Positions 37,621 through 49,485 of a DNA stretch of 64,000 nt are shown piece after piece. The translations under genes and the position numbers were made by a program. Each line of letters starts with the position of its first letter. Within the stretch, counting starts at the first letter, position 1. The notes beneath the pieces were generated by a model. That model saw only the letters and a list, made by a program, of their open reading frames with translations, was not told where the DNA came from and made no database searches. Source of the stretch: Certhia americana (taxonomy: Eukaryota > Chordata > Aves > Passeriformes > Certhiidae); the NCBI GenBank assembly GCA_018697195.1, contig CM031878.1, positions 63,553,471 to 63,617,470 of the forward strand. The letters are read 5' to 3'.

Positions 37621-40600
37621 AGAAACCTGTAAGAGTGGGACCCAGGAGATTTTCAAGAAGCTGCAGGTAAGGGTGAGGTAGGGCAGGGGAGGTGGGAAGT
37701 ATCATAGGAATTTTAATAGTATGTAGGAACTAGCAACACTTCAGAGTTCCTTTTCTGTTTTCAATTATGATTCTTCCTGATACAAACTAAGCCAGTCAGG
37801 TCTTTTCTAGTCTATGATCACTAATGAAAAAAGAAGTGGATATGACCTATTTTGCTCCTTATAAGGGTATTTTTTCAAAGGTTTCTTTTTTGTTCTGCAG
37901 CAAGGATTCAATTGCCTTTTTTTTCCCCTTGGGAATTCTGGCTTTTGAAACAGAAGGTGTTACTTGGGACAGGTTCCATTAGCATCAGAGGCTTCTTGCT
38001 CTCAGAACTGGCCTGTATTTTAGAGCTAATACCACCTTTAAAATGGGAAAAAGCCTTGTAGCAAAACTTTAGGGTTAGCCTGGTTTTGTTCGGGAAGGAG
38101 AATGAAATTTCTCCTTGTACCACCTAGAAAGGATATCTTTTCTTATACTGTAGCTAATTTCAGTGGAATGCAGCAACAACAGCAATGGTTTACCTGAGAA
38201 GCAGCTTTAACAGATCCCAGCTGACAAGGAGAAGTTATCTTTCTCCTTTTCTGACTCTTTCCAATTGATGAGATACATCTGTTCTTAAAACAAAAACTAA
38301 CATTGGTGCACGTTTTTTCTTTTAAGAAGGAAAGGAAGAGGAGGGAGGGTGGAAGTAAAAGAAAGGAAGAAAAAAAAATGATTGCAGTCATGCATCTTGG
38401 CAAACAGCATTTAATTTCTCAGGAAGGCCAAAGTATCCCTTCATCACCTTGGTCTTGGTTGTTAAGGAAAATGGAAGTGCTGATAAATGACACTTGAGTT
38501 TTTTGGTAGTCATTATTATTCCTTCTGAACATGTAAAACACTGATTAAAGAGGAATCTTTCCCAGTTTACAGTAAACATTGGCAATACATAATTTCTCTG
38601 GAAAGAAGAAAAGCACTATTTCATATTTCTTGCTAAGGCTGTGCTAATTTCTGGAATGATGATTAAAGTGAAGATGTTATGGTTGCGATAGGAGGCAGTT
38701 CTTCGTGATATACTCTGTAGTTGTAAGCCAGTGTAAAGACTGGTGGAAAAGAGTTCAACAGTAAATTCTTTTTCCCAAGAATATGGCAAATCACTAGCTG
38801 TTATTTGCTCCTATGTGTGTGTGTGTAAATATTATGTGAACATATGAACTTCAACGTACAAAGCATTAATTTTCCGTTTTTCCAGAAAGAATAGATTTTA
38901 TTTCCAGATGGAGTATTATTAGCTCCTAGCTATCCTAGCTAGTCAGTGGTATTCTAGTTAGTCACTAACTAACAGAGTAGTCTAACAAACAGCAGTTTAA
39001 ATAATCAAAACATGCTTATTTTATGGATAAGCAAGAGCATATAAGCATCAAAGCAAAAGCTTGCCTTTAAATAAATGTGTGCAATAATGCACTTCTGAAA
39101 TAATGTCTGGTCAGAAAAAAATCTGTCAGTGGTAAATTTACTGTAGGGATTCAGTTTTGTTTTATGTAGCAAATGTGATTTTAACCTCTAGCCTAGTAAT
39201 TTGGTAATAACTATAGAATTCTTATCTTTTGAGATATCTACAACTGCCTGTTTAGTCTTAACAAAGTAATTAGCCAGTTGCATATATTCAGTGAGGGCCA
39301 CCAAAAGGACACCATTTCCTGAAGACAGCCACAGAGGGCAAATATTGTGCCCTAATTAACACCCCAGTTACTGTGAACTCAGTGGAGGGAAATTTTCTGA
39401 CTTGGTAATAAGCTATAGTCAAAGGCAGCTGTTAACTCTTAACTGCTTGGTATTGTGTGGGGAGAGCATCTATCCTACATGCTTTTATGTTTTGACTAAA
39501 AGAGAGGAACAATTTTCCAAGAACTTTCAAGATGCAGTATCACAACATGAGCTGTATCAGATTCTTTACTTTGCTCCTTTTTTATGTTTGTACTGAAATT
39601 TCTAGTTCTTGGTAAGTTCTAGGAAAAATCTGATGCCTGCCCTGCAAGCACATCATTGAAGACCTAGGAAATTTATTTCAAGTTAGTTGAGGAGCTGTTC
39701 AGATATGAGCTTAGCATGGAGACAGAGTTCATATATCTGTGTGTAAACTGTTTTAGTTGTTTGTCACACACAAGGATAGAATTTATAAAAGTGGACGAAA
39801 TAAGGGTAAACAGAAGAAACTAACATCTTATCAGTGCAATAATCTTTTCCAGTAGTGGCCATTTAATGCAAAATGCAATCCATTCTGCCCTAACACATAG
39901 ATTTTGAATGTAGTGAGAGAATAACTACTCTGCAGTGCTTCAGGTAATACTTTTAGCAATAGCTCTTGAGGAGTTTTCAAGAAAAAAATGTAAATGGTCT
40001 TTCACAAGTGAAAATCTTCATGCCCAAGTTAAGATGATTAGTTGTGTATATTGAATTGTGGGCCAGTGTGCAATATCAGAATTGCAGATATTTAGGAAAT
40101 TTATCAGTGTGTAAATATTGGCAGACAGTGCTCAAGGGATACCTTGGTGGTTAGAGGGAAGCATGTTTCCCTATTGTATTGTATTTTGAGGCAAGAATGG
40201 TTATAGAAAGGAAGTTTTCACAACAGCACTTTTTTTCTGTGCGGTAGAAAAAAGTAAGTGCTGCCACTAGACCTTTGTGGGTGACCTTTTGCATTAGGGC
40301 CAGATGTCTTTCTACTTACTTTTTTTCTCCTAATACAGTAAGTGTTCTTAAAAATTAAATACTTTGCATGGGAAATGATGAGGAAGGGCAAAAAGAAGAA
40401 ATAAACTAATTTTTGTTTTTTAGCTATATAATACGGGGAATCATGTTTTGACTGAAGTGAAATAAATATTTTCTCAACAAAGACAGATGCATATGGAGAT
40501 TTAGTTTGCTGTAAAATTTAATGGTATGTATTTCTACTTTGCTGGATGTATATAAATAATTCAATTTTTACCACTGTCATCTTTGGTGTAATTTTTTTTT

Positions 40601-41040
40601 TTTTTCTTCATCCCTTTTTGGGTTGTTGAAGTCTATGGCCAAATGTTTCAAGGTTAGCAAGGTTTCTCTGAGTATTCTGTATTCTGAAATATTTTTTCAG
40701 TGAGGACACATGCAGTATAACAGAAAGCAAATTAAACAACCATTCAAGAAAAGGTCTGGAAAGGTGAAAGGAGGTAATGAAACATTGAAAATAGCATGTG
40801 CTTTACTTCTTCCATGTAAAATAATAATTAAATTAATTTGAATAAAATCTGCAGTTGTTATATTTTTTTGGATAACCAATCTGCTTTGTGTACTTGAAGT
40901 CCTTATGTTCAGGGTATCAAGTGTGTCCTGTCCTTCAGATGAAGGGAAGAGAAAGACTATTTTATTTCAACACAAAGGATATTTTGGATTTCCATTCTCT
41001 TATTCTTCCACTCATTTTTCCTTTTTCCTTCATTTCACAG

Positions 41041-41106
41041 CTTCTGCGATTCCAGATAATGGAAGGAGGTCCTGCCTAAAGCTTAAGGTGTTTGTGCGAC
41101 CACCAA
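41041..41106 (+). CDS. EFNA5: Ephrin-A5 exon 3: last strand of the ephrin domain
   Basis: This 66 nt exon completes the ephrin beta-barrel fold. A strong polypyrimidine tract precedes the CAG at 41038-41040, and the donor is GTAAGT at 41107. It is read after the split Ser codon (T|CT) from exon 2 and gives SSAIPDNGRRSCLKLKVFVRPP, ending in a split Asn codon (A|AC). The Cys in RRSC is the conserved partner of an earlier ephrin-domain cysteine. The last residues read RPP before the Asn, where I recall RPT in the mammalian protein. This is the start of the membrane-proximal linker, where change is tolerated. The 30.1 kb intron before it and the 391 bp intron after it fit the EFNA5 gene layout as I know it. 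Confidence 0.97.
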
Positions 41107-41497
41107 GTAAGTTCTTCAGATTAAGCTTTTGGTGGGGGTGCTTTCTAGCTCTTGCTTTACTGTGTGGTCTAGTAAACAACAATTTTTTAATTTTTTTTTG
41201 CTGTTAAATCTTGTATCTTTTCTGTACATACAGCTATGTTTGTGTTACAATTTTCATTGTATTTTCTTATCATTTTTTCGTAACATTTTGAGTTACTTGG
41301 CAGTTGCTAACTTGTTTCTTGAACTTTGTACAAAAGGAAGACTTATACTGGCATTTGGACAAGTGCTGCAGACTTTAAAATATGAATTTACTTAATTATG
41401 TATAGTAAATAGAGAGAAAAAAAGAGAAAAAAGGAAAGTGGGGAGTATAAGGGTGTTTAACTAACATATTTGGCTGTTATCTCTATTTTTGTTATAG
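41107..41497 (+). other. EFNA5: EFNA5 intron 3 (short intron)
   Basis: A 391 base GT-AG intron (GTAAGT...TTATAG) between exons 3 and 4. It is T-rich. Its small size next to the optional exon 4 contrasts with the 30 kb and 5 kb introns around it. Confidence 0.9.
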
Positions 41498-41578
41498 ACA
41501 GCTGTATGAAAACTATAGGTGTTCATGATCGTGTTTTCGATGTTAACGACAAAGTAGAAAATTCATTAGAACCAGCAG
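41498..41578 (+). CDS. EFNA5: Ephrin-A5 exon 4: 27-residue linker cassette exon
   Basis: This exon is 81 nt, a multiple of three. The acceptor is TTATAG (41492-41497) and the donor is GTTAGT at 41579. The translation runs from NSCMKTIGVHDRVFDVNDKV to NSLEPA and forms the membrane-proximal stalk between the ephrin domain and the GPI signal. It enters in phase 1 and leaves in phase 1, so skipping it keeps the frame. A mammalian ephrin-A5 isoform lacking this 27-residue segment is established, so the same shorter isoform is plausible here. The donor (GTTAGT) and the short pyrimidine run before the acceptor are weaker than those of exon 3, consistent with optional inclusion, though no splicing data are visible in DNA. 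Confidence 0.96.
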
Positions 41579-44500
41579 GTTAGTATGCTTAGAGAATCTC
41601 TTTTAACAAATGTGTGTATCCCTCTGGTGCTTCAGTACTTTTTTTCCTCTTCTCTCTGCATGCTTTGCATGGTTCAGTGGCCTTGCTTTTGCATACTTCT
41701 AGCAGTGCTAATACAGGTTATGGTATATTTCCTGTATCCTTGTTTAATGCAGGGAAGTAAAAATGCTGTTTTGCTTGTTTTTTTGGGGTGGTATGGTTTA
41801 GGGAAATTTGGTGTGTGCCAGTGTAAAATTTCTACCAGGATCCTGGAGCCACTGGTCCATCCAAGCCAAACACTTAGCATATTAGCAGCACACTCTATTT
41901 ACTAATTGGACAAGTTTTAGAAATAAAGTCAATGGGCAGACTTAATCTGTTATGTGGTTTTCAGAAAAACATGACCACTGCTTGTTGAATGCCAGTGCAT
42001 GACACAGGTATACAACTAACTGAGGTTTGTTTAAAAAGAAACTAGTCCTTAAAATTATATATAGTTGTGTGTATACTTGGTTAGGCAAAGTATCATTTTA
42101 CCTATGTGCATGTACACACACTCACGCACACTGATGTATAGGTAAATACATAAATACAAATTTCTCTCCTGCTTTTATTGAAGCAAATTGAAATTTTGTT
42201 TCGTACAAAACAATGCCTTAGGAATAAGGATGCTCCTCATCTGCCCAGAGCAAAGTTACATTAACCTCCACCATCAATCAAGCTAACATGTCTCCATGTG
42301 GAAAGTGCATGTGTATTGTTTGCGTGGCTGAAGCTTGTGACAGGTGTATAATTCTAGGGGAAGAGTAATCCAAATGACTTATAAGGAGTTAAAATTAGGT
42401 AGGTGTGTAGGAAAAGCTTTTGCAGTAGTGGTAGACTTGTTCGTTTTATATGTACCTACACACTACTCACATATTGTATTAAAGCCTCAATAATTAATAA
42501 ACAGTCAAATACACAAGTCATATCAGAAAATATTGCACATATAACATTTAGTACATACCCTAAAGAACAGCTTACTGAGATTTTTTTTCTCTTATGCTAT
42601 TTGAATATAAAGCAACATTCTTTTTGCATATAAAGCAACATTAATTTTTTGCTCTTTTCAATATGCAGATCCTTTAATTAAAATTCATTAGTTATACATA
42701 AGTATAATAAGGCTTTTACTATTTAGCTTATTTAACGTATTTATCTATAGTTAAGCCAATAGAATTTATTATTTCTCTTTGAAATAATTTTCAGATCTTT
42801 CCTAAAAATTTGGAGTTTGTGAATCAAAAATGTTCTCTAAGTAAATCTAAATCCAAGGATAGTGTACTTACAATGGCTGTATTTATACATTTATTAGCAG
42901 TATTCTTCTACAGAAGACACTAGGAGGTTGTCAAACTGTCTCTACTTTACCTATGAATTTGGAAGTCAGTGCACTTTTTTACTTTTTGTGATTTGGTGAA
43001 CATGGTGTAATGAATGTCTAATTCTGCTTGCAAGAGAGATCATCTGAGTAATACATGCCTGATTTTAGTAAACTTGCTAAATTTTTATTTCAGCAGTGCT
43101 TCTCATTTCCTACTGATTGGCTATAAGTAGCTAGCATCGTCACAAAAGCACATCATTAGAAAGCAGCAGGCGAACCAGGCAAGCAAAATCGAACAAAGAG
43201 CATCCTGCAGTCTGGGATGAAATACTGTTTGTGTTACCAAGGGGAAATAATAGCTTTAATGAGAAGGTTTGGTACCACAAAATTCCCTCGCATGGTATCA
43301 ATGTATATTTGTATTATTAATTGGGCGAGTCACCATTAGGTAATCAGACACTCAGATGTGCCAACTGCTGTTACATTTTTCTGTGGCTGGCCTGTTAGGG
43401 TTGCTGCTGCCTTGGTGGATCTTATTGCATGTGTTCTGTGCCATGTACTAATTTACATGTCTCTGATGAGCATCTTCTGCTTTTGTGCTCTCCCCTAGCC
43501 TGCCATGGTCTTCTTCCACAGTAGACAGAAGAATTGGAAGGCAGGAGAGTCATGCTAAGCAGATGACTCACTATCAGCTTTCCTGTAAAAATCACAGTTT
43601 GTGTGATTTTTTGAACCCTTGCAATTTCACTAGTTTTGTTAAGAAATTTGTAGGAATCTACAGTGATTGCACTTTGACAAGTGGTGGAAGTAATTGGCTC
43701 TACTCCTATTTCTCCTCCTCTCTTTCTTCTTCATAATATAAAAGAAAAAGTCCATAAACAAAAATTACAGATGTGCATATCTGAAAGTTATACCTGAAGC
43801 ATGTGATGTAAGGCTGTGTGATCTGAAAAACTCATGGCTGTGAAAATATATTTTTCTGTATTGCTGGTATTCCCAGTATTTAGTAGTGACCTTCTGGATT
43901 TTACTCAGGAATCTTTTCCTCTTCATCAGTTGTCTTCAGTGTTTCAAATGAAGCAAACCATTTTCCCCAAGCCTTAGATGCTGTGCAGTTACGACTCTGC
44001 ACCTCCAAGGAAAATCATATTTGTCAAGTGTTTTTCATAACTGCAGATGAATCGTGTTTTAATATATGAATGCAGAAACCTTGAAACAGCATTGAGAGAA
44101 AACCCAGATGATTTCTCAAAAGGAATCCCTTAATGTTTCATGGAAATTAAGTCTTCTGTGAAAAATGGCTTTATAAAAATGGCATCATAGAATGTGCTTC
44201 ATATTTTTCATTTGAGAGAAATAATCTTTTTAGCTTACTGCTTTTTCATTGAGTTTTTCAGCAGTAGCCAGTGTTCCAGTTGTGGCAGTATCTAATAGTT
44301 AGAGAGAATGGGGATTTATTCCTGCTATACACTAGTTCTGCCTTATTGTGTTTTTGTGCTGACTCACTGATCTAATTAGGCCAATATTGTTGACATTCAG
44401 CATTGCAAATTCAGATGTATTTGCAATTCTAGAGGTAGAAGGTAATACACATAATTCTCTGTAGTTTTAGTTCATCAGCAGCTGATGAAAAATTGGGAAG

Positions 44501-44870
44501 AGCTAACTTTAAATATATGAAAGGAGATAGAACTGACAACACAGGGGTATTTTTTCCATGTAACTTCTTAAATATGTTTTAATTGAGAAATGAGCTTTTG
44601 TGAAGTACTGTATTGTCATTGCAATGTCACCATTGTACAAGATTGTAACTCAGAAGTGTGAAATGTGAAAAAGCTTTTGGTATTGATGACCACTGAAAGC
44701 AACATTTTCAGAAGCCAGCATTTGAGGATATTTTTTAGATGCCTTTGCAATAATTCTGGAGGAAAAATACTAGGGCCTTATTTGGCCCAATATGCCTGTG
44801 AGGGTCTCCGTGCCATACATGGTGCAGACCTGCAACTTAAGCCATTCCAGCCCGTCTTTCACAGTGTTGC
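41579..44870 (+). other. EFNA5: EFNA5 intron 4, 5' part
   Basis: AT-rich intron starting with GTTAGT. It holds a 15 base direct repeat (42605-42619 and 42628-42642) and a more complex, homeodomain-motif-rich block at about 43090-43420 that could be a regulatory element. No gene is seen. Confidence 0.65.
42605..42642 (+). repeat. Short direct repeat, 23 bp period
   Basis: ATATAAAGCAACATT occurs twice without mismatch, at 42605-42619 and 42628-42642, separated by eight bases. It looks like a small tandem duplication. Confidence 0.8.
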
Positions 44871-45165
44871 CACAGAATCACAAAATGGGTAGGGTTGGAA
44901 GGGGGACCACTGGAGGTCATCTAATTCAACCTCTGTACACAAGCAGGTCCCCTAGAGCATGTTACTAAGGATGATATCCATATGGCTTTTGACTATCTCC
45001 AGTAAGGAAGACTCCACACCCTCTTTGGACGGTATTCCAGTGCATAGTCTCCCACACAGTAAAGAAGTTCCTCCTCTTCAGGTGTAACTTTCTGTGCATC
45101 AGTTTCTGCCCTTTGCCTCTTATGCTATTGCTTGGCACCAGCAAGAAGAGAGGTCCCTTTGTAAG
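44871..45165 (-). mobile_element. CR1 LINE 3' fragment
   Basis: Begins CACAGAATCACAAAATGG and continues GTTGGAAGGGGGACCACTGG, GTCATCTAATTCAACC, ACTCCACACCCTCTTTGGAC, TATTCCAGTGCATAG and AAGAAGTTCCTCCTCTTCAG, ending near GAAGAGAGGTCCCTTTG. This is the CR1 3' UTR and adjoining sequence on the minus strand, with the TTCCAGTGC and GTTCCTCCT blocks in the expected order. It is inserted antisense to EFNA5 in intron 4. Confidence 0.88.
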
Positions 45166-46713
45166 AAACATGAACATATTTACAGCTAATCAGTGCTTGC
45201 TTTTCATACTTTTGCCTTGAGAAGCACTGAAACCTGTTGATAAGCCTTAAGTGATTATAACATCAATTAGTGCTGGAGAAAGTACATGTGATAAATTGCT
45301 AGTTCAGTTTACTGTGCATCTTGCTGTGTAAGTGAGCTGGATCTGAAGAGCTTATTAACCTAAATTATGCTAAGTCCTCTCCTGATTTTGTTCTAGGTGT
45401 CAAGTATGAAAGGGAGGGAGCTTGCTTGTAGCTAAGGCCAAGTAACATGAAAGGCTCCATGACAAAGCAGCATGGTGATCCCAGTGTCCTGACTCCTGCT
45501 TCCCTTAGTGCCTCTAGCTGGAACTGCCCAGGTCTCACCCAATGTAATACTGGCAGTGTAATTTTTTGAGATGAGAGCTATAAGATAAAAACATCATAGA
45601 CATGTTGACATCTCTTATAAAATAGGGAGCTTATTGAATTAAGTATGTGAGATACTATTAATTTTGTTGGAAACACGTATTCTAAAATAAACTTACAAAT
45701 ACATTTTGAGGCCACTTCACACTTCCTAAAAAGGTTTGGCTTTTTCCTTGAAATGAAAAACAAGAGCTGATTTTTTTTATGGCAAGCCTCAGACTGATTG
45801 CTTTTTGAATAGCTTTGGATATGGAGGTCTTTGCAGAGAAAAATACCACTGCTAGAACAACACCAAATCTGATTTTGACCTTGCCTACATTTTATATTTT
45901 GCAAGCTGTGGCTTTTAGGCTGATCTTAAGTTTATAAAAACTAAACAGGACTTTATTATGTATCATATATTTAATATTTGCTACCTTGTTTTCTTCTGCC
46001 ACTAATGCATAAGTATGTTTTTCTAACTCAGCTGGTTCTTATTTCATTAGTTCGAGCGGCATATATGTAAATCTCTATTTTGTGTACCACGAAAGGTAGT
46101 GAGATTTTCGAGATTGAGTATATATTCTATAAAATTGGCAACTGTCATGTGTTAGCCTTTAAAACTTTGTTTCAAGGAAGAAAGTCTTACATCTCCTGCT
46201 CGTCCCAAGATGCAACATACTTCAGTAGAAATTTTGTGCGTGGAAGGGGAGATCTGTGCTTGGGCTTACAGGCTGTCATTTCAAATTCATGAGCCAAAAT
46301 CTGTAACCAAATAAGAGGACTAATTTCAAAATGAATTCTGGGCATGTGAACACTTTTGAAAATTAGGTGTTTCTATTTAGCTGCCTCACAACTCATGTTG
46401 CTATTAATAAGACATCCAAAGCTAGAGCCACACTTGTTTTACTGAAGAGGAATCTTTCATTCCTCAATCTGCTGAAATCAGATTTACTTTCTGCTCCTCT
46501 GGTCTTCAATGGGAGTTTTGCCAGTAATAAATGCAGGACTTGGCCCCAAGTTGGTTACATAATGAGGTATTACATGTTTGTGAAAGTCAGTGACAGCACA
46601 AGGTTCGTGCCCTATTTCATAAAGGCACTGAAATCTACTTACAGTTGTCAGCTCAGTGAGAGTTTATTAAGAATGCAGAATCTCATTGAAATGTATGCTT
46701 TCTGTTTGAACAG
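45166..46713 (+). other. EFNA5: EFNA5 intron 4, 3' part
   Basis: AT-rich intron leading to the exon 5 acceptor. No gene or named repeat is recognised. Frames at 46080-46292 and 46367-46717 are open but have no family signature and no paired splice sites. Confidence 0.65.
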
Positions 46714-46835
46714 ATGATACTGTACATGAGTCAGCCGAGCCATCCCGTGGTGAGAACGCAGCACAGACACCAAGGATACCCAGCTGGCTTTTGGCAACCC
46801 TATTGTTCCTCCTGGCAATGCTTTTGATATTATAG
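46714..46835 (+). CDS. EFNA5: Ephrin-A5 exon 5: C-terminus with GPI-anchor signal and stop
   Basis: The coding part of the last exon follows the acceptor TTTGAACAG ending at 46713. The split Asp codon (G|AT) from exon 4 is completed and the reading continues DTVHESAEPSRGENAAQTPR, then IPSWLLATLLFLLAMLLIL and a TAG stop at 46833-46835. The hydrophilic stretch followed by a C-terminal hydrophobic run with no cytoplasmic tail is the GPI-attachment signal. The Asn in GEN is the likely omega site by homology. The hydrophobic tail is removed and the mature protein is held in lipid rafts on the outer leaflet. I recall SRLLAILL in mammals where this reads SWLLATLL, a change inside the cleaved peptide. 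With exons 2-4 the coding total in the window is 562 nt, which needs 125 nt from exon 1 for a 228-residue precursor. Confidence 0.97.
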
Positions 46836-49462
46836 CACAGTATGCTCCGGCAACCTGTCACAGAAAATATCAGGGTCTTGGAACATCAAAGATCCACCTA
46901 ACTGCTCATCCCAGGAAAGGGACTCTATTGTTTTTGCAGATGTCAAATTGTTATTTTTCCCTTTTCTTCTCCCTTTAACCTGAACTCAGCAAAAATTTGA
47001 AGGGGATAACTAGCTTCAGCACCCACCCCTACCTACCCTGTGACTTTCTTAACCCCTCCATAGAAATAAAAGGACTCCAAATGAAAATGCCAAACTATAA
47101 TAGTGACACTAGTGATTCTTATTTTCCTCTGCATTCTTCTTTAAGAAGTCACCTCTGTTAGCTCACTGTGTCATCCATATGCGGACAAGAATGTGTAGTG
47201 GCAGATGCAGTCACTGAGGGATAAGGAAAGTGAGTGAAAACCTTGGGAGAGTCTTTCTCTGTGATACAATATTTATGCCTTCTCATTCAGCACAGTAAGA
47301 TGGTCGTGCAAGGCATTGTGCCACCATGTCAGGACTGGAGGGGAGATATTAAGAGTAGACATAATATAACACCATTTCCTCCAGAAGTTTCTAAATGAAC
47401 AGGCTTCTGAAAGGGGAAGAGGATGTTTCTTATATAATTGTCTTGAAACATTTTTGACAGTAAAATTTTTGCTTACAAGTAGGAATGCTGTCTTTGGTGA
47501 GAGGAAGAAGTTAATATTTAAGAATGTTAGCACACAGCAGGCAAGGTCAGATTTAGGAAACTTCACTGGGGGTGTGAGTGCCTCTGTTATTTCGTTTTAA
47601 GGGGATAATGCACACCGGCTTATTTTATTTTAAAACAAATCACCGTGGTGCTAAAATTTTTTTCTTGAAATGCAGAGGCACTTTTGAGAATAAAGTGACC
47701 TTCCCCAGCACTGACTGAGTAGCTGATAGCCTTGAATGCTGCTCTGGGTGTTAATACATGCTAAAAGAGGACAACGGTGGCCAGAGGAAACATGTTTGGG
47801 ACACAGGATCTCCAGTGTTCTCTTGATTTGTCTCTCCAGTAAGTTCCTCAATCATTGGAATAAATCACATGTAGAAGATGCCAGGGCAATCTAATAGCAT
47901 TGTTTAGTGGGGGAAAGAAGTGTGGAATATGAATTCAATGTTGATTTTTTTATCTTCCCTTTCCAGCACAGTTTGAAGAGTAGAGGAAACGCGTTTATCA
48001 GCCAGAGATAAACTAGACGGGCTCCCAAAGACTTAACAAAATATTTTTTTAAAAATCCACTAGAATAGAAAATACATTATTTAGATATACTTTATGCTGA
48101 GAGTGAGTATATATGCTTGTCCTATTTAAACATGTGAGAGAAGCGGTAACCCTTGATGCAATTAGAAAATGGGACTGTTTTGTTTGATGGAATTAAGAGT
48201 GACCCTCTTTAAGGAATCTGAGCCTTGGCTAACAAAACTTTGAAAAGTAATTTGCCAGGAAGTGCAAGCCTTGGGGTATTTTTTGGCTAGGTTGCAATGA
48301 AATTTGGACTCCTAAGCATAATCAGTGAAATTTCAGACCCAGACTGAAACAGAGTTTTTTTGACAAAAACAGTGAAATGAAGAAAAGCCTTCCAGAAGTT
48401 GAGGCAGGAGAGGGGAAAATAAATTTGATACGTAAAGGGAGGTTTTATGCATGCTGAGCTATGACCTGGGCTTGCCTGATATCATACATGTTCATGAATA
48501 CAGGGCCTGTACTTACAGGAGGAATGCAGAAAATTTGCTCTAGTGTGAAGTGCATAGAATAAAGATACACAGTCCAAACAGTGAGGGATGTTGTCATCTC
48601 TTTACAGGCTGTCTGGTACTTTGCTCTCTTTAAGGTGTATATACTTGATACACACACAAACACTTTTCTATAGGTAGGAATTAAAAATGGATGAGGTGAG
48701 CTTATTCAGAATGCATCTTATCAAATGGATAACCAGAGTACAGACAATATTGCATGATGTGTAACCATATTAAAATGATTTATAGTAACTGCAGGCAGTC
48801 ACACAAGTAGTAGCAGATTTAATGTAGAAGTGGTGAGTGACTTCATTTGTCATCCTTTGTCTCTGAATGATGTTGAAGACGTACATTTACCCACAGCAAA
48901 GGATTGTCACTAGTGTTACTCCTGGTGAAACTCACCCCTTCCTGTTGTCCTGGAACCTTGCTGTGTAGGTGGGGGACAGCACAGTGATGATCCCCAGGCT
49001 GCCCAGCACAGCTGGGAGCAATGTTCCAGGCACTGCCAGTTTCATACCTGATGGCATTAGGCAATCCCAGTCATACCAAGTACATAAATGTTGGTGGGTT
49101 TTGTTTTGTGTTGCAAACCTCTGGATGCTTTAAATGCAGATGTTGTCGAAGATTAAGGAGTTCATTGCTCCCTTACCCTTCATCTGCCCCTGCTCAAGTC
49201 TGAGGTACTGATTCTCCCCAGCCTAAGTGGGGAGAACTTACACCATGACCTGCACTTCTGGCTGCCAAGGGCATTGCAATGTGAAGCTGGCAAAATAGGG
49301 ATCAGTCAGTTTAGTGGATACTGTGTATCCTTCAACAGACAAGGTAACATTTCTTGTTAGTTTAGAATATTGTTTTGTACTGTACTTACCTGGATGGCAA
49401 AGGAAAGACAAGTAAAACTTAAAGCTATGTTCTTTAAATTCTGTATTATTAGCAATCTCTGT

Positions 49463-49470
49463 TGTATATA
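49463..49470 (+). promoter_or_regulatory. Pumilio-type response element in EFNA5 3' UTR
   Basis: Exact TGTATATA, the PUM-family consensus, on the transcribed strand of the 3' UTR. A second exact copy lies at 50685-50692, 25 bases before the distal poly(A) signal. Binding is inferred from the motif only. An AT-rich UTR of this length will contain some such octamers by chance. Confidence 0.35.
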
Positions 49471-49479
49471 GTGTTTGAT

Positions 49480-49485
49480 AATAAA
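49480..49485 (+). terminator. EFNA5: Possible proximal poly(A) signal of EFNA5
   Basis: AATAAA lies ten bases after a Pumilio-like TGTATATA octamer. Use of this site would shorten the 3' UTR by about 1.2 kb. Whether it is used cannot be seen in the DNA. An earlier AATAAA at 47065-47070 is a second candidate. Confidence 0.35.

Larger units (their letters stand above)
29229..41040 (+). other. EFNA5: EFNA5 intron 2, 3' part
   Basis: About 11.8 kb of AT-rich intron ending in the strong polypyrimidine tract before exon 3. Notable items are an interrupted poly(A) tract at 31162-31190, the G/T tract at 34466-34650, a 33 nt near-perfect palindrome at 37588-37620, a 17 nt palindrome TAGTTAGT-C-ACTAACTA at 38955-38971 and a poly(T) run at 40592-40605. 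No exon, RNA gene or named repeat was recognised. Confidence 0.65.
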
